Assembly (NCBI GenBank): GCA_900546355.1
Contig: URCM01000004.1
Span: forward strand, 1 to 61,779
Reading direction: 5' to 3'
From: an uncultured Bacteroides sp.
GTDB taxonomy: Bacteria; Bacteroidota; Bacteroidia; Bacteroidales; Bacteroidaceae
Length of the DNA: 61,779 nucleotides
The position numbers and the translations under genes were made by a program. Below, piece after piece: positions 61,707 to 61,779 of this stretch (the stretch's first letter is position 1; each line of letters begins with the position of its first letter). The notes beneath the pieces are model-generated. The model was not told the DNA's origin. It saw only the letters and a program-made list of their open reading frames with translations, and did no database searches.

Positions 61707-61779
61707 TGCTATGAAATTTGTAATCCCTAAAATCCGCAAGCAATCTCAATGGCAATCTCAATTGCAGTAAAGAGCTTGA

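Noticed and set aside
61711..61770. 19-codon open frame at the end of the window
   Set aside because: It starts with ATG close behind gtrA and has a repeated CAATCTCAA word, but it is too short to support as a gene and the sequence ends just beyond it.

Overview
The window looks like a chromosome segment from a member of the order Bacteroidales, most likely a Bacteroides or Phocaeicola relative. Three things point there. Many genes are preceded by the Bacteroidota -7 promoter signature TAnnTTTG and lack strong Shine-Dalgarno sites. The gene orders ftsX-DUF3098-uppP-truB-queA-folK and uppS-bamA-skp-skp-murI are typical of the group. Several proteins belong to families largely known from it (DUF2723, DUF3098, DUF4254, DUF6242). 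The species cannot be fixed from sequence alone.

Layout. Positions 1-540 hold the 3' end of a 23S rRNA gene, a 5S rRNA gene and the rrn terminator. Directly behind the terminator sits a 3'-truncated group II intron whose reverse transcriptase stops just after its YADD motif, followed by an unrecognised membrane-protein fragment. From 2158 to 9554 come nadB, two small PH-like membrane proteins, lpdA, dacB, a gluconate 5-dehydrogenase-type SDR and a NodB deacetylase. A large DUF2723 GT-C-like protein (9662-12994) is followed by a three-gene exported operon on the minus strand (TIG-like lipoprotein, beta-barrel protein, carboxypeptidase-regulatory-like lipoprotein). Then come tRNA-Ala(GGC) and a znuA-znuC pair without a permease.

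From 19691 to 24898 there is a plus-strand envelope and RNA-modification cluster (methyltransferase, ftsX, DUF3098, uppP, truB, queA, folK). It converges on a minus-strand cluster (prmC, recX, comF-like, pyrE, SRPBCC, argH). Diverging from prmC is ribD, followed by a DUF6242 lipoprotein and the outer-membrane biogenesis operon uppS-bamA-skp-skp, then murI. The segment 38236-50752 carries cysE, an SGNH hydrolase, a membrane-anchored MutS-like ATPase, metY, a thioesterase, proC, the acpP-fabF-rnc operon, purN, DUF4254 and a GT9 heptosyltransferase. The last 11 kb is a lipopolysaccharide or surface-glycan region: MsbA-type flippase, LpxL-type acyltransferase, glycosyltransferases of types GT2, GT32, GT4 and GT39, a Kdo/WaaP-type sugar kinase and a GtrA protein.

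The most unusual signal is not in the genes. The intergenic spaces carry several families of structured repeats. (i) Four arrays of three or four units repeat with a strict 22-23 bp period. In three of them the unit is, or contains, a perfect palindrome, and each locus has its own core sequence; two of the loci clearly share core and flanks but differ in copy number. (ii) CAGAGACAC-type long hairpins occur at several gene ends. (iii) TTAATAGTGAATAG hairpins occur at two loci. (iv) Loop-less palindromes include a perfect 46-bp one, and there is a 92-bp MITE-like element. No CRISPR array, prophage, complete insertion sequence or restriction system was seen.
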